The notes beneath the pieces were generated by a model that made no database searches, was not told the origin of the DNA, and saw only the letters and a program-made list of their open reading frames with translations. The translations under genes and the position numbers were made by a program. Positions 32,229 through 41,534 of a stretch of 64,000 bases of DNA are shown here, piece after piece. This DNA is from an uncultured Burkholderiales bacterium. Its GTDB lineage: Bacteria > Pseudomonadota > Gammaproteobacteria > Burkholderiales > Burkholderiaceae_C. Every line of letters begins with the position of its first letter. Positions within the stretch are counted from its first letter, which is position 1. Where the stretch lies: the NCBI GenBank assembly GCA_903830725.1, contig CAIKVH010000052.1, positions 1-64,000 of the forward strand, in the 5' to 3' direction.

Positions 32229-32609
32229 ATGAAGCTCAATTTATTTCACGCTCCTGAACAAAAACCGTCTGCAACACAGGTAGGTGTTTTGGAGCTCAGC
32301 AATGACGCAGATCCACTGGAAGTATCTCTTGACGGGATCACCACGATTCGACTGTCTTTCCCAAAATTCACCGACGGTCGTGCTTTCAGTCAAGCCGTTA
32401 TGCTTCGCAACCGAAGGGGCTTTAAGGGGGAGCTGTGCGCGACAGGCGATGTGCTGATTGACCAGTTAATACAAATAGCTCGCACGGGCTTTACCAGTGC
32501 GGAGCTAAGAGCAGATCAAGATATTGAGCACGGCAAACGCTTGCTCAATCATTTCAAGGGGTTTTATCAAGGGGACGCAATCAACGCTGCTCCAGCGTTT
32601 GCTCGCTAA
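32229..32609 (+). CDS. DUF934 family protein, probable sulfite-reduction accessory
   Basis: 'RLSFPKFTDGRAFSQAVMLRNRRGFKGELCATGDVLIDQL'; between cysI and cysH. Confidence 0.9.
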   Translation: MKLNLFHAPEQKPSATQVGVLELSNDADPLEVSLDGITTIRLSFPKFTDGRAFSQAVMLRNRRGFKGELCATGDVLIDQLIQIARTGFTSAELRADQDIEHGKRLLNHFKGFYQGDAINAAPAFAR

Positions 32610-32670
32610 ACCACTGGAACTTGAAAATCTTTAAAAACTCTCCTGTAAAAATACCCACTTAAACGCTCTC

Positions 32671-33411
32671 ATGTTTCAAAAGCCTCCTCCTAAAGCAAGT
32701 GAACTTCACAACAAACCGAGTGAAGATTTTGCGGCCAAGCTAGCTCAAACGACAGCCCTACTGAAACAAGCAGCGCTTGAGTTCAGCCCCTGCGTTCAAG
32801 CTTCTAGTTTGGGCGCGGAGGATATGGTGATCACCACATTGATTCGCCAACATGACCTAGCAATCAATGTCTTTGTTCTAGATACCGGAGCACTTCACAC
32901 CGAGACATTAGCTCTTTTAGAGCGTGTGCAGTCGCGAGCATCAGCCCGTTCTCAGGTTTTAGTCTACAAACCCCTCCTAGAGGAGGTCATCGCTTTTATC
33001 CGTCGCGATGGACAAGATGCTATGTACAAATCCCAAACACTTAGGAAAGAGTGCTGTCAAATCAGAAAGCTAGAGCCTTTGGCCCGTGCATTAAATGGAC
33101 AAAAGGCCTGGATCACTGGGCTACGCGGCGAACAGTCCAACAACCGCGCCAATATGAAATGGATCGAGGAAGATACACAAGCGGGTATGTCCATCAAGAA
33201 ATTCAATCCACTCATGCAGTGGACCTGGGGAGATGTTTGGCACTTCCTATCCGAGCACAGCGTTGATTACAACCCGCTGCACGATCAGTTCTACCCAAGC
33301 ATTGGCTGCGCACCATGTACCCGAGCAATCAGTTTGGGCGAGGACTTTAGAGCGGGTAGATGGTGGTGGGAAGATGCGTCCGCAAAAGAGTGTGGGCTCC
33401 ACCAAAAATAA
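32671..33411 (+). CDS. cysH: Adenylyl-sulfate (APS) reductase, Fe-S type
   Basis: PAPS_reduct fold; KECCQ, GCAPC and ECGLH cysteines indicate the 4Fe-4S APS reductase type. Confidence 0.9.
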   Translation: MFQKPPPKASELHNKPSEDFAAKLAQTTALLKQAALEFSPCVQASSLGAEDMVITTLIRQHDLAINVFVLDTGALHTETLALLERVQSRASARSQVLVYKPLLEEVIAFIRRDGQDAMYKSQTLRKECCQIRKLEPLARALNGQKAWITGLRGEQSNNRANMKWIEEDTQAGMSIKKFNPLMQWTWGDVWHFLSEHSVDYNPLHDQFYPSIGCAPCTRAISLGEDFRAGRWWWEDASAKECGLHQK

Positions 33412-33459
33412 ACCAATCTCTTCATAAAACCAAGACTCTCAATATACTGAATTAATCTC

Positions 33460-34392
33460 ATGAATGCACGTAGCCACTCCGATTCTTTGCACCCCTTAAG
33501 CAACGCACAACTCGATGCACTGGAGGAGGAGACGATATTTATTTTGCGCGAAGTTGCAGCAGCGTTTGAACGCCCCACTCTTCTCTTCTCAGGAGGGAAG
33601 GACTCCCTCGTCATGCTCAAATGTGCAGAAAAAGCATTTGGCATCGGCCGAATCCCCTACCCGCTTTTGATGATCGATACCGGTCATAACTTCAGTGAAG
33701 TAACGCAGTTTAGAGACAAAAGGGCCCATGAGTTGGGGGCTGAGCTGATCGTCAGGTCTGTTGAGGATTCAATGGCAAGAGGGACCGTACGACTGGCACG
33801 CCCGGATGAGCCGCGCAACGCTCACCAATCCGTCACCCTTTTGGAGGCCATCGAGGAGTTCAAGTTTGACGCACTGATGGGCGGCGCGCGACGAGACGAA
33901 GAAAAAGCCCGCGCGAAAGAACGAATCTTCTCGCACAGAGATAGCTTTGGACAATGGCAACCCAAGGCACAAAGACCAGAACTTTGGAGCTTATTTAACA
34001 CCAAACTGCACCCCGGCGAACACTTCAGAGTCTTCCCCATCTCCAACTGGACGGAGCTTGATGTTTGGCAATACATTGAGCGAGAAAACGTAGAACTCCC
34101 CAACATCTATTTCACGCACAAGCGCGAAATAGTTGAACGCCGGGGGCTATTGGTTCCTGTGACGGAGTTAACACCGCCACTACCGGGTGAACACGTCGAG
34201 GTCCGCGACGTCCGCTTTAGAACACTCGGAGACATCACATGCACTTGCCCTGTAGAGAGTACGGCAGCAAATGCTGCTGACATCGTTCTAGAAACCCTCT
34301 CAGCAGATGTGAGCGAGCGGGGTTCTACGCGCATGGACGACAAAACCTCAGAGGCCTCCATGGAGAAGAGAAAGAAGGAAGGATATTTCTGA
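33460..34392 (+). CDS. cysD: Sulfate adenylyltransferase subunit 2
   Basis: 'LLFSGGKDSLVMLKCAEKAF' PP-loop; C-terminal 'RMDDKTSEASMEKRKKEGYF'. Confidence 0.95.
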   Translation: MNARSHSDSLHPLSNAQLDALEEETIFILREVAAAFERPTLLFSGGKDSLVMLKCAEKAFGIGRIPYPLLMIDTGHNFSEVTQFRDKRAHELGAELIVRSVEDSMARGTVRLARPDEPRNAHQSVTLLEAIEEFKFDALMGGARRDEEKARAKERIFSHRDSFGQWQPKAQRPELWSLFNTKLHPGEHFRVFPISNWTELDVWQYIERENVELPNIYFTHKREIVERRGLLVPVTELTPPLPGEHVEVRDVRFRTLGDITCTCPVESTAANAADIVLETLSADVSERGSTRMDDKTSEASMEKRKKEGYF

Positions 34393-35738
34393 TGAATAGC
34401 TCCACCTTAAACAACATTAAAGCATCAAAACCCGTGAACTCATCAAATCTAGGTCATCTCGCCGCTCTCAAATTTATCACCTGCGGCTCCGTTGATGACG
34501 GCAAGAGCACTTTAATAGGAAGACTTCTTGTCGACGCTAAAGCGGTCCTCCAAGATCACTTGGCCGGCATTGAAAGCCAAGGCGAGATGGACTTAGCCAT
34601 GCTCACCGACGGGTTAAGTGCGGAGCGAGAGCAAGGGATCACAATTGATGTTGCGTATAGGTATTTCTCAACCGAGCGCAGGAAGTTCATTATTGGGGAC
34701 ACCCCAGGTCATGAGCAGTACACGCGCAACATGGTCACGGCCGCGTCCAGCGCCGATGCAGCTGTCGTGCTAATTGATGCAACCAAACTCGACTGGCAAA
34801 ATCCCTCTCTCGAGCTACTTCGCCAGACTCGGCGTCACAGCCTTTTACTCAAGCTACTCAGAGTCCCGCATGTAATTTTTACGATCAACAAACTGGACGC
34901 CGTTAAAAGCGAATCCTTGAGTGATCTTGAAGCTCAAACTCTCGCCTATAAAAATATCAGCGCCGCTGTTGCAAGTTTTGCCGAGCAAGTGCAAATTAGC
35001 CCCAAAGCGCTTGTACCTATCTCCGCTTTAAAAGGCTGGAACGTTGTAAATGCAGCCTCGACCAAGTTATGGTGTGGTTATTCTGGCCCCTCCCTGATTG
35101 AGGTGCTAGAGGGGCTGAGTAACACCCCGGTTGATGCGCATGCACATTTTGCGCAAAGTGTTCAGTGGGTTGAGAAATTTCACGATTCCTCCACAACCGC
35201 GCACGGCAGACGTATTTTCTGGGGCAAGGTATCAACCGGTACTGCAAAAGTTGGGCAGAAGGTCAAAATATTTCCCGGCACCCAAACCGCTGTCATTGCT
35301 CAGGTACTTAGTTCCGTTAGAGCGCCTGGGGAGGTGAGCGAAGGTCAAAGTGCGGGAATCATCTTAGACAAAGAGGTAGACATCTCCAGAGGAGACGCAC
35401 TCGTAGATGCAGACCACCTTATCGAAGGCTCTCGAGAGGTTCAAGCCGTTCTTGCTTGGATGGATGACGAGCCGCTGGTTGCGGGTCGTATGTATCACGC
35501 CTTGCATGCACATAAGTGGATCAAGTGCAAGGTGCAAAAGATTGCCTACAAAATAGACATCAATACGCTAGAGCAAACCGAGGCCACTGAGCTGGCACCC
35601 AATGAAATTGGACGGGTTGTTTTGGTCTTACAACAAGAAATTCCAGCACTCAAGTACACCGAATCAAGACATCTAGGTGCTATGATTTTGGTTGACACCG
35701 CTAGCCACAGGACTTCGGCAGCGGTTTTGATCGATTAA
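34392..35738 (+). CDS. cysN: Sulfate adenylyltransferase subunit 1 (GTPase), no CysC fusion
   Basis: 'TCGSVDDGKSTLIGRLL', 'EREQGITIDVAYRYF', 'GDTPGHEQYTRNM'; 448 aa. Confidence 0.95.
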   Translation: MNSSTLNNIKASKPVNSSNLGHLAALKFITCGSVDDGKSTLIGRLLVDAKAVLQDHLAGIESQGEMDLAMLTDGLSAEREQGITIDVAYRYFSTERRKFIIGDTPGHEQYTRNMVTAASSADAAVVLIDATKLDWQNPSLELLRQTRRHSLLLKLLRVPHVIFTINKLDAVKSESLSDLEAQTLAYKNISAAVASFAEQVQISPKALVPISALKGWNVVNAASTKLWCGYSGPSLIEVLEGLSNTPVDAHAHFAQSVQWVEKFHDSSTTAHGRRIFWGKVSTGTAKVGQKVKIFPGTQTAVIAQVLSSVRAPGEVSEGQSAGIILDKEVDISRGDALVDADHLIEGSREVQAVLAWMDDEPLVAGRMYHALHAHKWIKCKVQKIAYKIDINTLEQTEATELAPNEIGRVVLVLQQEIPALKYTESRHLGAMILVDTASHRTSAAVLID

Positions 35739-35952
35739 ATCAAGGGTAAAGACAGTCCTTCCCCCAAAATTAGAATAAATACCGTGCTGCTCGTAATACT
35801 TCTTGACCAATCAGGGTTTTTAGGATTTAACAGTATTTGATTTAAAATGTACTTCTTTTGGAATCGCCGTGAACAACCTAGCTTTGGATAATTGTTTACC
35901 GGTCTCCACCACCAGATTTTTAACCTACTCGAACTTACCCCTTTAAACTGTC

Positions 35953-36279
35953 ATGACCCACGTAGTAACTGAAGCTTGTATCCGCTGCAAATATACCGAT
36001 TGTGTTGATGTGTGTCCCGTCGATTGTTTTAGGGAGGGACCCAACTTCCTCACAATCGATCCCGACGAGTGTATCGACTGCGCAGTCTGTATACCAGAGT
36101 GTCCTGTGAACGCCATCTACGCAGAAGAGGACGTTCCAAGCGACCAAGAGCATATGACTCAACTCAACGCAGATTTATCTCAAATCGGTTGGCCTAGCAT
36201 CACCAAACGCAAAGCCCCCCTTGCTGATGCTGATGAGTGGAAGGACAAAACCAACAAACTCTCAGAGTTGGTTCGTTGA
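35953..36279 (+). CDS. fdxA: 7Fe ferredoxin FdxA
   Basis: '[18 protein letters not shown]...[17 protein letters not shown]'. Confidence 0.95.
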   Translation: MTHVVTEACIRCKYTDCVDVCPVDCFREGPNFLTIDPDECIDCAVCIPECPVNAIYAEEDVPSDQEHMTQLNADLSQIGWPSITKRKAPLADADEWKDKTNKLSELVR

Positions 36280-37334
36280 ACCCCATCCAAACCGACGTAT
36301 TAATTATTGGGGCGGGGCCCGTTGGACTTTTTCAAGTCTTCCAACTAGGGCTCCAAGAAATTAGCGCACAAGTCGTTGATGCTCATACTGAGATTGGCGG
36401 CCAGTGTAGCGCTCTATATCCGGATAAATTTATCTACGATATACCTGGCGTGCCGCGCATCACCGGACAACAACTCGTTGATCAACTGCAAACCCAGATC
36501 TCTCCCTTTAAAGCTCCATTTCATTTGGGTCAGTGCGTTCAATCCATACTGACAAAGGAGGATGGGTTTGCGGTCACAACCGATACCGGAACCCACTTTA
36601 AAGCGCGCTCAATCATCATCGCTGCAGGCGTTGGCGCCTTCGTACATAGGGAGCTTCCCCTGCCTGCACTCAAACCCTTTAGGGTCAATACACCACAAAG
36701 TTTTAGCCCCCAGGTCTTCACTCATTTACCAGAGGACGTTCAAATCAAGGGGAAAGCGCTCACCGTATACGGTGCAAACGAATCCGCGGTGACTTTGGCT
36801 ATTAAAGCTTCAAAGCAGGCGCACTCTGGAACTGATTCAGGGTCAACAGTGCTGGTGTACCGACGTGAAAAACTAGAAATCGAGGGACAGTTACTTAAAG
36901 ATTTTGAAGATGCCGTTAGTTCCGGATTACTCCAATTTAGAATTGCGCAAATTACTTCAATTCAAACAAACCAATCATTACTCACGCATTTAATTTTGAC
37001 AGATACAAAAGGAAATGAAGATACGATTCCTTGTGATATCTTGATTGAGTCCCTGGGTCTTTCCCCAAAGCTTGGCCCACTCGTGGATTGGGGTATTGAG
37101 ATGGAGCGCAAGGCACTTAAGGTGAATCCAGAGACTTTTGCAACCTCCACTGCAGGCATATATGCAGTGGGAGACATCAACACCTACCCCGGCAAAAGAA
37201 AACTCATCCTAAGCGGATTTCATGAGGCCACACTTGCGGCGTACGCAATCGCTGCTCGCCTCAGAGAAAAGGAAATTAACTTGCTTGAATATACAAGCGC
37301 TTCAACACGTATCCATAAATTACTTGGCGTTTGA
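36276..37334 (+). CDS. Thioredoxin-reductase-like ferredoxin-NADP reductase
   Basis: '[18 protein letters not shown]', '[20 protein letters not shown]'; TTG start overlaps the fdxA stop (TTGA). Confidence 0.88.
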   Translation: MNPIQTDVLIIGAGPVGLFQVFQLGLQEISAQVVDAHTEIGGQCSALYPDKFIYDIPGVPRITGQQLVDQLQTQISPFKAPFHLGQCVQSILTKEDGFAVTTDTGTHFKARSIIIAAGVGAFVHRELPLPALKPFRVNTPQSFSPQVFTHLPEDVQIKGKALTVYGANESAVTLAIKASKQAHSGTDSGSTVLVYRREKLEIEGQLLKDFEDAVSSGLLQFRIAQITSIQTNQSLLTHLILTDTKGNEDTIPCDILIESLGLSPKLGPLVDWGIEMERKALKVNPETFATSTAGIYAVGDINTYPGKRKLILSGFHEATLAAYAIAARLREKEINLLEYTSASTRIHKLLGV

Positions 37335-37345
37335 AGTTCTGAGGC

Positions 37346-39088
37346 TTAGGACCTTAAACCCAAGGCCTTCAACAAATCGGATTGAAGTTTAAATAGGGGT
37401 TGAGCCCAAGCACCTGCGCTGTCTTGACGGTATAAGTGCAGGCTCGGATACCAGTAGGACTGTGTTGAGTTTAATCCCCAGCGCCAGTCAGCGCTAAAGG
37501 GGAGCAATACAAAAGTTGGCTTACCCAAAGCTCCGCAGAGATGGACCGTTGAATTGTCAATGGACACAACGGCGTCACAAGCCCCTATTAAAGCCGCTAA
37601 CCCATCGATGTCAGAGTAGTTGTCGACATCATCAATGCTTAGCAAATTAATACCCAAGGCTTCTCGTGCCTGGGAAATTTCTTCATGTGTTGCACCGTAT
37701 TGAAGATTCACAAAGGTAAACCGATCTGGGTCAAATCCTCCCTGACTGTTCATACTTAAAGCGCCCATCAGGTCGATCACAGTCATACTCCGACCTGCCC
37801 CGTTCTTGTCGTTTTTACTCCTCCAACTGATACCAATGATCGGCTTGGCGCTTGTTTTGGCGTAAATGTTCTCTTTAATTTGACAACTTCGATTCGGATC
37901 GCATGTTAGGTAATGAGACGGGATTGCCTTAAAAGCCTCAAGACTTAAACAAAATATCTCCGCTAGTTGTCCAATGGGCATGTGTTGATCAAAGTCCGAT
38001 TCATTGATCTCGATGCCCTTCGGTATGAAGACACAATGGGGGAAACTGCGTTTAAATAATGGAAGCAATCTCAGGTCTAATTGAACAATCAATTGCTTGG
38101 CCAAACTAGAGGCCCGCGACAATAAAGCCCCAAACATCACCTCATCTCCAATGCCCTGCTCAGACCAAATAAGCAATCGCTCACAAAGCAAGTTACCTTG
38201 GGCTCTCCCCGCCCAGGGCTTTGGAGTTTTAAGAATAGGTGAGATGTGAACCTCCTCTGTCCATCTTGCACTGTAAAGTTCAAAGCCACCTTTAAAGTCC
38301 CCGTGCAAAAGTAACAGGAGCGATTTATTCCAAAGGGCCTGGGCGTGCTTGGGATTTAAATTAAGCGCTTCTTGAAAGCTGCGCATTGCCTGTGGCCACC
38401 GCTTAAGCTCAGTTTGCAAGATACCCATGTTCGAATACGCATCACTGTAGGCGGGATTGACTCTGAGTGCATTCGAATAGCAGTCAAGTGCGGCCTCAAA
38501 ATGCCCAAGCTCTTTCAACGCCATCCCTTTGTTGAGGTAAGCCTGCGCGTAGTCGCGGCTCAAGGCTAAGGCACTGTCAAAGCTTTGTACAGCTTTATCA
38601 TATTGACAGAGATCTTTTAGCGCATTGCCTCGGTTGTAATGCGCATCAGCATAATCTGGTTTAATTAGTAAGGCGTGATCAAAATAGAATAGGGCCTGCT
38701 GATTGTCTTTTTGCGCCCTCTTTAAATTGCCAAGGTTATAAAGTGCCTCAAAATATTTTGGCCTAAGCCTTAGCGCAGACAGATAACCTTGCTCAGCATC
38801 TGCCGTCTGCCTCAACTCTTGGTAGGCAACGCCTATTGAATAATAAAAAACAGGATTAGGAGAAATTTGAATAGCGCGATTGATGTAATCTACAGCGAGT
38901 GCATAGTCCTTGGTTTGACAAGCAAGAACGCCTAAGAGATGCAGCGCATCAAAATGTTTAGGTTGCTCTGTGAGGACCTGCAGGTACCCTTGCCTCGCCA
39001 GTTCTAACTCACCCTTCATATGGAGCTGATTGGCTTGTTGAAATAACTTTCCAATTTTTTTTGAAGATTGACCTACAAATGAATTCAT
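37346..39088 (-). CDS. TPR protein with C-terminal glycosyltransferase-like domain
   Basis: Multiple 34-aa TPRs then 'CDAVVSIDNSTVHLCGALGKPTFVLLPFSADWRWG' (GT9/SPINDLY-like). Confidence 0.85.
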   Translation of the reverse strand: MNSFVGQSSKKIGKLFQQANQLHMKGELELARQGYLQVLTEQPKHFDALHLLGVLACQTKDYALAVDYINRAIQISPNPVFYYSIGVAYQELRQTADAEQGYLSALRLRPKYFEALYNLGNLKRAQKDNQQALFYFDHALLIKPDYADAHYNRGNALKDLCQYDKAVQSFDSALALSRDYAQAYLNKGMALKELGHFEAALDCYSNALRVNPAYSDAYSNMGILQTELKRWPQAMRSFQEALNLNPKHAQALWNKSLLLLLHGDFKGGFELYSARWTEEVHISPILKTPKPWAGRAQGNLLCERLLIWSEQGIGDEVMFGALLSRASSLAKQLIVQLDLRLLPLFKRSFPHCVFIPKGIEINESDFDQHMPIGQLAEIFCLSLEAFKAIPSHYLTCDPNRSCQIKENIYAKTSAKPIIGISWRSKNDKNGAGRSMTVIDLMGALSMNSQGGFDPDRFTFVNLQYGATHEEISQAREALGINLLSIDDVDNYSDIDGLAALIGACDAVVSIDNSTVHLCGALGKPTFVLLPFSADWRWGLNSTQSYWYPSLHLYRQDSAGAWAQPLFKLQSDLLKALGLRS

Positions 39089-39357
39089 TCTTGGAGAGTG
39101 TTTAAGTATTTTTTGAATAAAAGTACCGCGGCAAACAGCAATTATTTTGTTTTAATTATCATTTCAGAAAGCACAAATAGGGAGGAAATTAAAAGGCAAT
39201 TGCTCAATACTAGTAATTACCCCAAACTCCTTCTCCTGCACAGAGTATAGAGGAGGAAAATTGGACATTACAATAATGGCCTTAAGATCATAGATTGGAA
39301 TTAAAGTCTAATTTAAATCCTAACTCACTTTTTGCAACATCCTAAAAAAACACTATT

Positions 39358-39753
39358 TTGAATACATTTGCCCTTACCCCACTCGTCACTTTAGCCATAG
39401 TTTTGCTAATGATGATTAACACTTTTACAGTTGGTCGCGCTAGAGGAAAATACCATATTAAAGCACCTGCTGTATCGGGTGATGAAAACTTTGAACGCGT
39501 CTACAGAGTCCAAATGAATACCATTGAGAGCGTTCTTTTGTTCATCCCTGCTATGTGGATCTACGCACTCTATCTTGGTGATTTAGGTGCTGCCTGTACC
39601 GGATTAATCTGGTTGGTGGGTCGTATTTGGTATGGAATGGCATACATCTCCAATCCGCCTAAACGCGCGATTGGATTTATGATTTCTATGTTTGCCGTAT
39701 TGGGTGCCTGGTTGGGTGGGCTGTACGGCGTGGTTCTAGCATTGATGTATTGA
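39358..39753 (+). CDS. MAPEG-family membrane protein
   Basis: 'FERVYRVQMNTIESVLLFIPAMWIYALYLGD' MAPEG signature; TTG start. Confidence 0.85.
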   Translation: MNTFALTPLVTLAIVLLMMINTFTVGRARGKYHIKAPAVSGDENFERVYRVQMNTIESVLLFIPAMWIYALYLGDLGAACTGLIWLVGRIWYGMAYISNPPKRAIGFMISMFAVLGAWLGGLYGVVLALMY

Positions 39754-39833
39754 TCGCCTGTGCATATTTTAGGAAGCCCTCATAATGAGTTCCTCTCCAT
39801 GCTCAGTTCCGCAATCCTCCTCAGAGTCTGTTT

Positions 39834-41507
39834 ATGCTAAGTAACATTGAAATTGCTCAAGCCGCAAAAAAGCGTCGTATCCTTGAATTAGTCAAAGAAA
39901 AATCTGTCATTCCACAGGACGCACTTGAGCCGTTTGGACACTACAAGGCTAAGTTATCCCTTGACTATATTGATACGCTTAAGAATAACCGCTTGGGTAA
40001 ACTCGTGCTCGTAACTGCGATTTCCCCAACCCCTGCTGGCGAAGGTAAAACGACAACCACTGTAGGACTCGGAGACGGACTTAATCACATCGGTAAGAAA
40101 GCCCTAATTTGTCTGCGAGAGCCCTCTCTTGGTCCTGTTTTTGGCATGAAAGGTGGAGCCGCAGGAGGCGGCTACGCGCAGGTCGTCCCCATGGAGGATA
40201 TTAACCTTCATTTCACAGGCGACTTTAATGCAATCTCTTTAGCCAACAACTTACTGGCTGCACTCATTGACAACCATATCTTCCACGGTAACGCGTTAAA
40301 CATAGACACGAGGCGAATCACCTGGAAACGCGTCATCGACATGAACGACCGCGCACTTAGAAAAATAACGATCGGTCAAGGCGGTCCAGGCAACGGGTTC
40401 GTAAGAGAGGACGGATTTGATATTGTGGTTGCCTCTGAGGTGATGGCAATTTTTTGCTTAAGCAATAGCCTCACCGATTTAAAAGAACGACTTGGAAAAA
40501 TAGTCATTGGATACACACGTGACCTAAAACCAGTATTGGCAAGAGACTTGAACGCTCAAGGCGCAATGACTGCGCTCTTAAAGGATGCATTTGCCCCCAA
40601 CATCGTTCAAACCATTGAGAACAATCTAGCATTTATACACGGTGGCCCCTTCGCCAACATTGCCCACGGATGCAACTCCGTCATTGCAACTACTACTGCT
40701 CTCAAGCTTGCAGACTATGTCGTAACTGAGGCTGGATTTGGAGCGGATCTAGGGGCTGAGAAGTTTATTGATATCAAATGTCGCAAATCCGGACTGAGAC
40801 CCTCCGCAGTCGTCTTGGTCGCTACTATTCGGGCACTCAAATACCACGGCGGCATAGAGGTAAAGGACTTGGGCTCTGAAAACCTAGAGGCCCTAAAAGC
40901 CGGCCTGGTCAATTTAGAAAAGCATATTAATAATATTAGAAATCATTTTGGACTACCCTGTATCGTTGCCATCAATCACCGCACAGAGGACACCCAAAAA
41001 GAGGTAGATCTCTTAAAAGCCACCGCTGCCCGTCACGGCGCCGAGGTGATTTTGGCAAAGCATTTTGCACAAGGTGGCAAAGGAGCCGAGGAGCTGGCTC
41101 ACGCAGTCGTAAAGATGTGTGAAGAGCCTAACACCTTTAAATTTGTATACGAAGACAATGAGCCTTTACTGCATAAGATCAAATCCATCGCAACAAAAAT
41201 CTACGGTGCAGCTGATATCAGCGCTGATAAGAAGATCACTGAGCGATTGGCCGAGCTAGAGGCTCAAGGGTTTGGGCATCTCCCGGTTTGTATCGCTAAA
41301 ACACAGTACTCCTTCTCAACAGATCCGAGTCTGCGCGGCGCACCTACAGGACACATACTGAGCGTTCGAGAAATTAGACTCGCAGCCGGTGCTGAGTTTA
41401 TTGTTGCCGTGTGCGGCGATATCCTTACCATGCCTGGCCTACCCAAAGTGCCCGCAGCAGATCACATTGACATCCAAGCGGACGGCAAGGTTGTAGGCTT
41501 GTTCTAA
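39834..41507 (+). CDS. fhs: Formate-tetrahydrofolate ligase
   Basis: '[22 protein letters not shown]' and '[33 protein letters not shown]'. Confidence 0.97.
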   Translation: MLSNIEIAQAAKKRRILELVKEKSVIPQDALEPFGHYKAKLSLDYIDTLKNNRLGKLVLVTAISPTPAGEGKTTTTVGLGDGLNHIGKKALICLREPSLGPVFGMKGGAAGGGYAQVVPMEDINLHFTGDFNAISLANNLLAALIDNHIFHGNALNIDTRRITWKRVIDMNDRALRKITIGQGGPGNGFVREDGFDIVVASEVMAIFCLSNSLTDLKERLGKIVIGYTRDLKPVLARDLNAQGAMTALLKDAFAPNIVQTIENNLAFIHGGPFANIAHGCNSVIATTTALKLADYVVTEAGFGADLGAEKFIDIKCRKSGLRPSAVVLVATIRALKYHGGIEVKDLGSENLEALKAGLVNLEKHINNIRNHFGLPCIVAINHRTEDTQKEVDLLKATAARHGAEVILAKHFAQGGKGAEELAHAVVKMCEEPNTFKFVYEDNEPLLHKIKSIATKIYGAADISADKKITERLAELEAQGFGHLPVCIAKTQYSFSTDPSLRGAPTGHILSVREIRLAAGAEFIVAVCGDILTMPGLPKVPAADHIDIQADGKVVGLF

Positions 41508-41534
41508 GCCTGGAGTTGACGATTGACCACTGTG

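Noticed and set aside
37346-39088. TPR protein as another immune sensor
   Set aside because: It has 34-aa TPRs plus a glycosyltransferase-like C-terminus and no NTPase or effector domain; fits a common glycosylation-type family.
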